A DNA stretch of 64,000 nt, taken from assembly GCA_963742405.1 (NCBI GenBank), contig CAVUMB010000003.1:124001-188000 (forward strand), read 5' to 3'. The position numbers were made by a program, and so were the translations under genes. Positions 62,165 through 64,000 of the stretch are shown here, in pieces. This stretch comes from JAGVSR01 sp963742405. GTDB taxonomy: Bacteria > Pseudomonadota > Alphaproteobacteria > Rhizobiales > Hyphomicrobiaceae. Under the pieces are notes generated by a model. That model was not told the DNA's origin. It worked only from the letters and a program-made list of their open reading frames with translations, and ran no database searches. How positions within the stretch are numbered: position 1 is the first letter of the stretch; every line of letters begins with the position of its first letter.

Positions 62165-62446
62165 ATGAAAGAAAATCTGCACGACATCCGAGCGCGCAAG
62201 GAATACGAAGCGATCCGCGGCTTCTACATTCACGTCATGATTTTTGTTCTGGTCATGTTGTTGCTCGTCGTTCTCGATGTGCTCGGCGGGTCGGGCATGT
62301 GGGTGCAATGGGTGGGTCTTGGATGGGGCGCGGGGCTTGCGTTTCACGCGTATGCGGCGTTCGTGCTCAGGCCGCGACGCATGGCGAAATGGGAGCAGCA
62401 GCAAATCGATGCCGTTGGCCGGCGCGGCGCTGCTCGTAACTCATAG
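62165..62446 (+). CDS. 2TM-domain protein
   Basis: 93 aa from ATG 62165. Polar helix ENLHDIRARKEYEAIRGFYI leads into two membrane helices (about 22-40 and 50-72) with a short connecting turn GGSGMWVQWVG, then a basic WEQQQID tail. This is the 2TM domain found next to kinases or as stand-alone proteins. Function unknown. An in-frame GTG nine bases earlier is an alternative start. Confidence 0.78.
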   Translation: MKENLHDIRARKEYEAIRGFYIHVMIFVLVMLLLVVLDVLGGSGMWVQWVGLGWGAGLAFHAYAAFVLRPRRMAKWEQQQIDAVGRRGAARNS

Positions 62447-62471
62447 AAGTCTTCGAGATACATCACAGAAA

Positions 62472-62499
62472 GACCCGGTGAGCAGAGGCTCACCGGGTC
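62472..62499. terminator. Hairpin between the 2TM and first fasciclin gene
   Basis: A 12-base perfect stem GACCCGGTGAGC/GCTCACCGGGTC (62472-62483 with 62488-62499) with an AGAG loop. On the minus strand TTTCTGTG follows, so it mainly ends the fasciclin transcript. Confidence 0.75.
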
Positions 62500-62539
62500 C
62501 ACAGTGGACGACCGTTCGTGTGGGCCGCCGCTCTTCGGC

Positions 62540-63022
62540 TTACATTTTCGGCATGACGACGGTGTCGATCGCGTGAATGACGCCGTTCGAAGCAGCAACG
62601 TCGGCGGTCACAACCGTCGCATTATCGACCATCACGCCCTTAGTGGCGTCGACAGCGATTTCGCTACCCTGAACTGTCTTCACGTTGGTCTTCTTGCCGG
62701 CGATGTCGGCTGCCATCACCTTACCGGGAATGACGTGGTAGGTCAGAATGGCAGTGAGCTTTGCCTTGTTCTCGGGCTTCAGCAAATCTTCCACCGTGCC
62801 CTTCGGTAGCTTGGCGAAAGCAGCGTCAGTCGGAGCGAAGACCGTGAATGGACCGGTGCCCTTCAGGGTGTCGACAAGACCGGCTGCCTTTACCGCTGTG
62901 ACAAGTGTCGTGAAGTTGCCGGCGCCGACAGCGGTGTCGACGATATCCTTGCTTGCGGCACGCGCGGCTGTCATCGGCAGCGCCATCGCAGCGACGACCA
63001 TCATTGCAAACATAACTTTCAT
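62540..63022 (-). CDS. Secreted fasciclin (FAS1) domain protein 1
   Basis: 160 aa with a signal peptide cleaved near ARAASK. One FAS1 domain: NFTTLVTAVKAAGLVDTL (about 36-53), GPFTVFAPTDAAFAKLP, ILTYHVIPGKV with the YH motif, and NGVIHAIDTVVMP at the end. FAS1 proteins act in adhesion or matrix binding; a specific ligand is not deducible. Related to the second copy downstream. Its own promoter region is the 283-base gap that separates them. Confidence 0.92.
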   Translation of the reverse strand: MKVMFAMMVVAAMALPMTAARAASKDIVDTAVGAGNFTTLVTAVKAAGLVDTLKGTGPFTVFAPTDAAFAKLPKGTVEDLLKPENKAKLTAILTYHVIPGKVMAADIAGKKTNVKTVQGSEIAVDATKGVMVDNATVVTADVAASNGVIHAIDTVVMPKM

Positions 63023-63241
63023 ACGTGAAACTCCTCAATGCAGTGTCAGGGAGCACAACGCCGCGATATCCATACCGACGGCGCGTGCACACTCGTCCGG
63101 TGAAATCAGGGAAGTCACCAGACGGACGAGATAACGCTAAGCGGCTCGTGATAGATCCCCACTGCGGTCGGTTATCTTTTTTGACTATTTGTGATCCATC
63201 TTCGGTTCGCCACGATCGGCGGAGCGGTCTGGCAAAATGCA

Positions 63242-63277
63242 AGAAGTTCCCATTACGCGCGTGTAATGGGAACTTCT
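63242..63277 (-). terminator. Terminator after the second fasciclin gene
   Basis: A 15-base perfect stem (63242-63256 with 63263-63277) around GCGCGT. It lies 28 bases after the stop on the minus strand and is followed there by TTGCATTTT. Confidence 0.8.
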
Positions 63278-63305
63278 CACATTGCTGCGCCGTGACGCTT
63301 TCGTG

Positions 63306-63878
63306 TCAGCTCTTCGGCAGCAGGACCTGATCGATGGAGTGGATCACACCGTTCGACTGCATGACATCATAGATGGTGATGTTAGCAGTGTTGCCGCTCT
63401 CATCTTTGATCACGACGTTGTTGGGTCCGTTCAGTGTCGCTGTCAGCGTGCCGCCGGCGACGGTCTTGAGTACGGCCTTGCCATGGCCATTCTCAATGCG
63501 CTTTTTCAAATCCCGCGCCGTAATGCGTCCGGCGACGACATGATAGGTCAGCACGCCGGTCAGCTTGTCCTTGTTCTCGGGCTTCAGCAGTGTATCAACC
63601 GTACCGGCCGGCAGTTCGGCAAAGGCCGCGTTGACGGGGGCGAACACCGTGAAGGGGCCCTTGCTCGAAAGGGTGTCGACGAGGCCAGCCGCCTTGACCG
63701 CGGTCACGAGCGTAGTGTGATCGGCGGAGTTCACGGCATTCTCAACGATGGTCTTGGTGGGAAACATTTCCTGGCCACCGACGATGACATTCGTCTTGGC
63801 AACGGCGACCGTTGCAAGCGACGGTGACGCGATGGCTAGAGCAACGGCGGCGAAGGCCAGTTTCAAAGTGTCGTTCAT
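63306..63878 (-). CDS. Secreted fasciclin (FAS1) domain protein 2
   Basis: 190 aa from ATG 63878, preceded by GAGGAGCTCTCCC. Signal peptide ends near VAVAKT. FAS1 blocks match copy 1: TTLVTAVKAAGLVDTLSSKG, GPFTVFAPVNAAFAELP, VLTYHVVAGRI and NGVIHSIDQVLLPKS. It has about 20 additional residues before the domain (GGQEMFPTKTIVENAVNSAD) and a longer central strand region. A tandem paralogue pair with gene 62540-63022, separated by a strong terminator, so independently expressed. Confidence 0.92.
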   Translation of the reverse strand: MNDTLKLAFAAVALAIASPSLATVAVAKTNVIVGGQEMFPTKTIVENAVNSADHTTLVTAVKAAGLVDTLSSKGPFTVFAPVNAAFAELPAGTVDTLLKPENKDKLTGVLTYHVVAGRITARDLKKRIENGHGKAVLKTVAGGTLTATLNGPNNVVIKDESGNTANITIYDVMQSNGVIHSIDQVLLPKS

Positions 63879-64000
63879 TGGGAGAGCTCCTCGGTTTTTT
63901 TGATTCACACGGCCAGGCCACAGTCAGGGATCGACTGCGCGGATCGTGTGCGGGAGCTACGGGTCATTAGCGACAGGGTTTCGGAGACGCCGCGTCTATC

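Overview
The window is chromosomal DNA from an alphaproteobacterium, most likely of the order Hyphomicrobiales (Rhizobiales). Evidence: the gene set and its order (CpdR-like regulator-hpt-ftsEX, hisC-tyrA opposite metX-metW, hslVU opposite hisB, phaR opposite phaAB), a SAM-II riboswitch before metX, a tRNA-His without an encoded G-1, an FnrL-type regulator, and high G+C coding DNA with many GTG starts. I do not assign a genus. There is no rRNA operon, CRISPR array, prophage or insertion sequence.

Layout. 0-7 kb: response regulator (cut by the left edge), hpt, ftsE-ftsX, a YdcF-family protein, plsC and a B12-dependent ribonucleotide reductase. 7-17 kb: amino-acid metabolism, with hisC-tyrA-chaC on the minus strand and riboswitch-controlled metX-metW on the plus strand, then gloB, a cupin and a NYN/OST-HTH-like protein. 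17-22 kb: polyhydroxybutyrate genes phaB, phaA and phaR, then a PAS-GGDEF-EAL protein. 22-30 kb: rpmF, mtgA, a polyprenyl synthase, hisH-DUF2628-hisB, a four-copy palindromic repeat array, hslVU and a membrane fatty-acid hydroxylase. 30-36 kb: tRNA-His, a soluble histidine kinase and an iron-type ABC uptake locus that is badly frame-disrupted. 36-47 kb: a DUF4212-like protein, SSS symporter and glpD in one unit, a PCu(A)C copper protein, coaBC joined to dut, cysteine synthase, an ethanolamine-type permease and a MoeB-like enzyme. 47-53 kb: fnrL, a HAD phosphatase, two tandem CDP-alcohol phosphatidyltransferases, folD, DUF167, yggT, tRNA-Ala and a divergent pyrophosphatase. 53-56 kb: an A+T-richer stretch of very small genes (a 42-aa lipoprotein, a 31-aa membrane peptide, two short unknown proteins) and a NUDIX hydrolase. 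56-64 kb: an exported catalase-peroxidase, obgE, a GNAT, rpmA, rplU, an Ntn-type amidohydrolase, a 2TM protein and two fasciclin-domain secreted proteins.

Sequence quality is the main caveat. At least ten genes are broken by single-base indels, nearly all extra bases. One is rpmA (ribosomal protein L27), a core ribosomal gene, and correcting one base restores a normal protein in each case I checked. I read these as consensus errors rather than decay and annotate each gene across its full span. The same error could explain why coaBC and dut appear as one reading frame.

The best candidates for something new are the palindromic array between hisB and hslV, the 33.2-33.7 kb unknown gene inside the iron-transport locus, the small-gene stretch after tRNA-Ala, and the NYN/OST-HTH-like protein. 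None is proven to be a new system from sequence alone.
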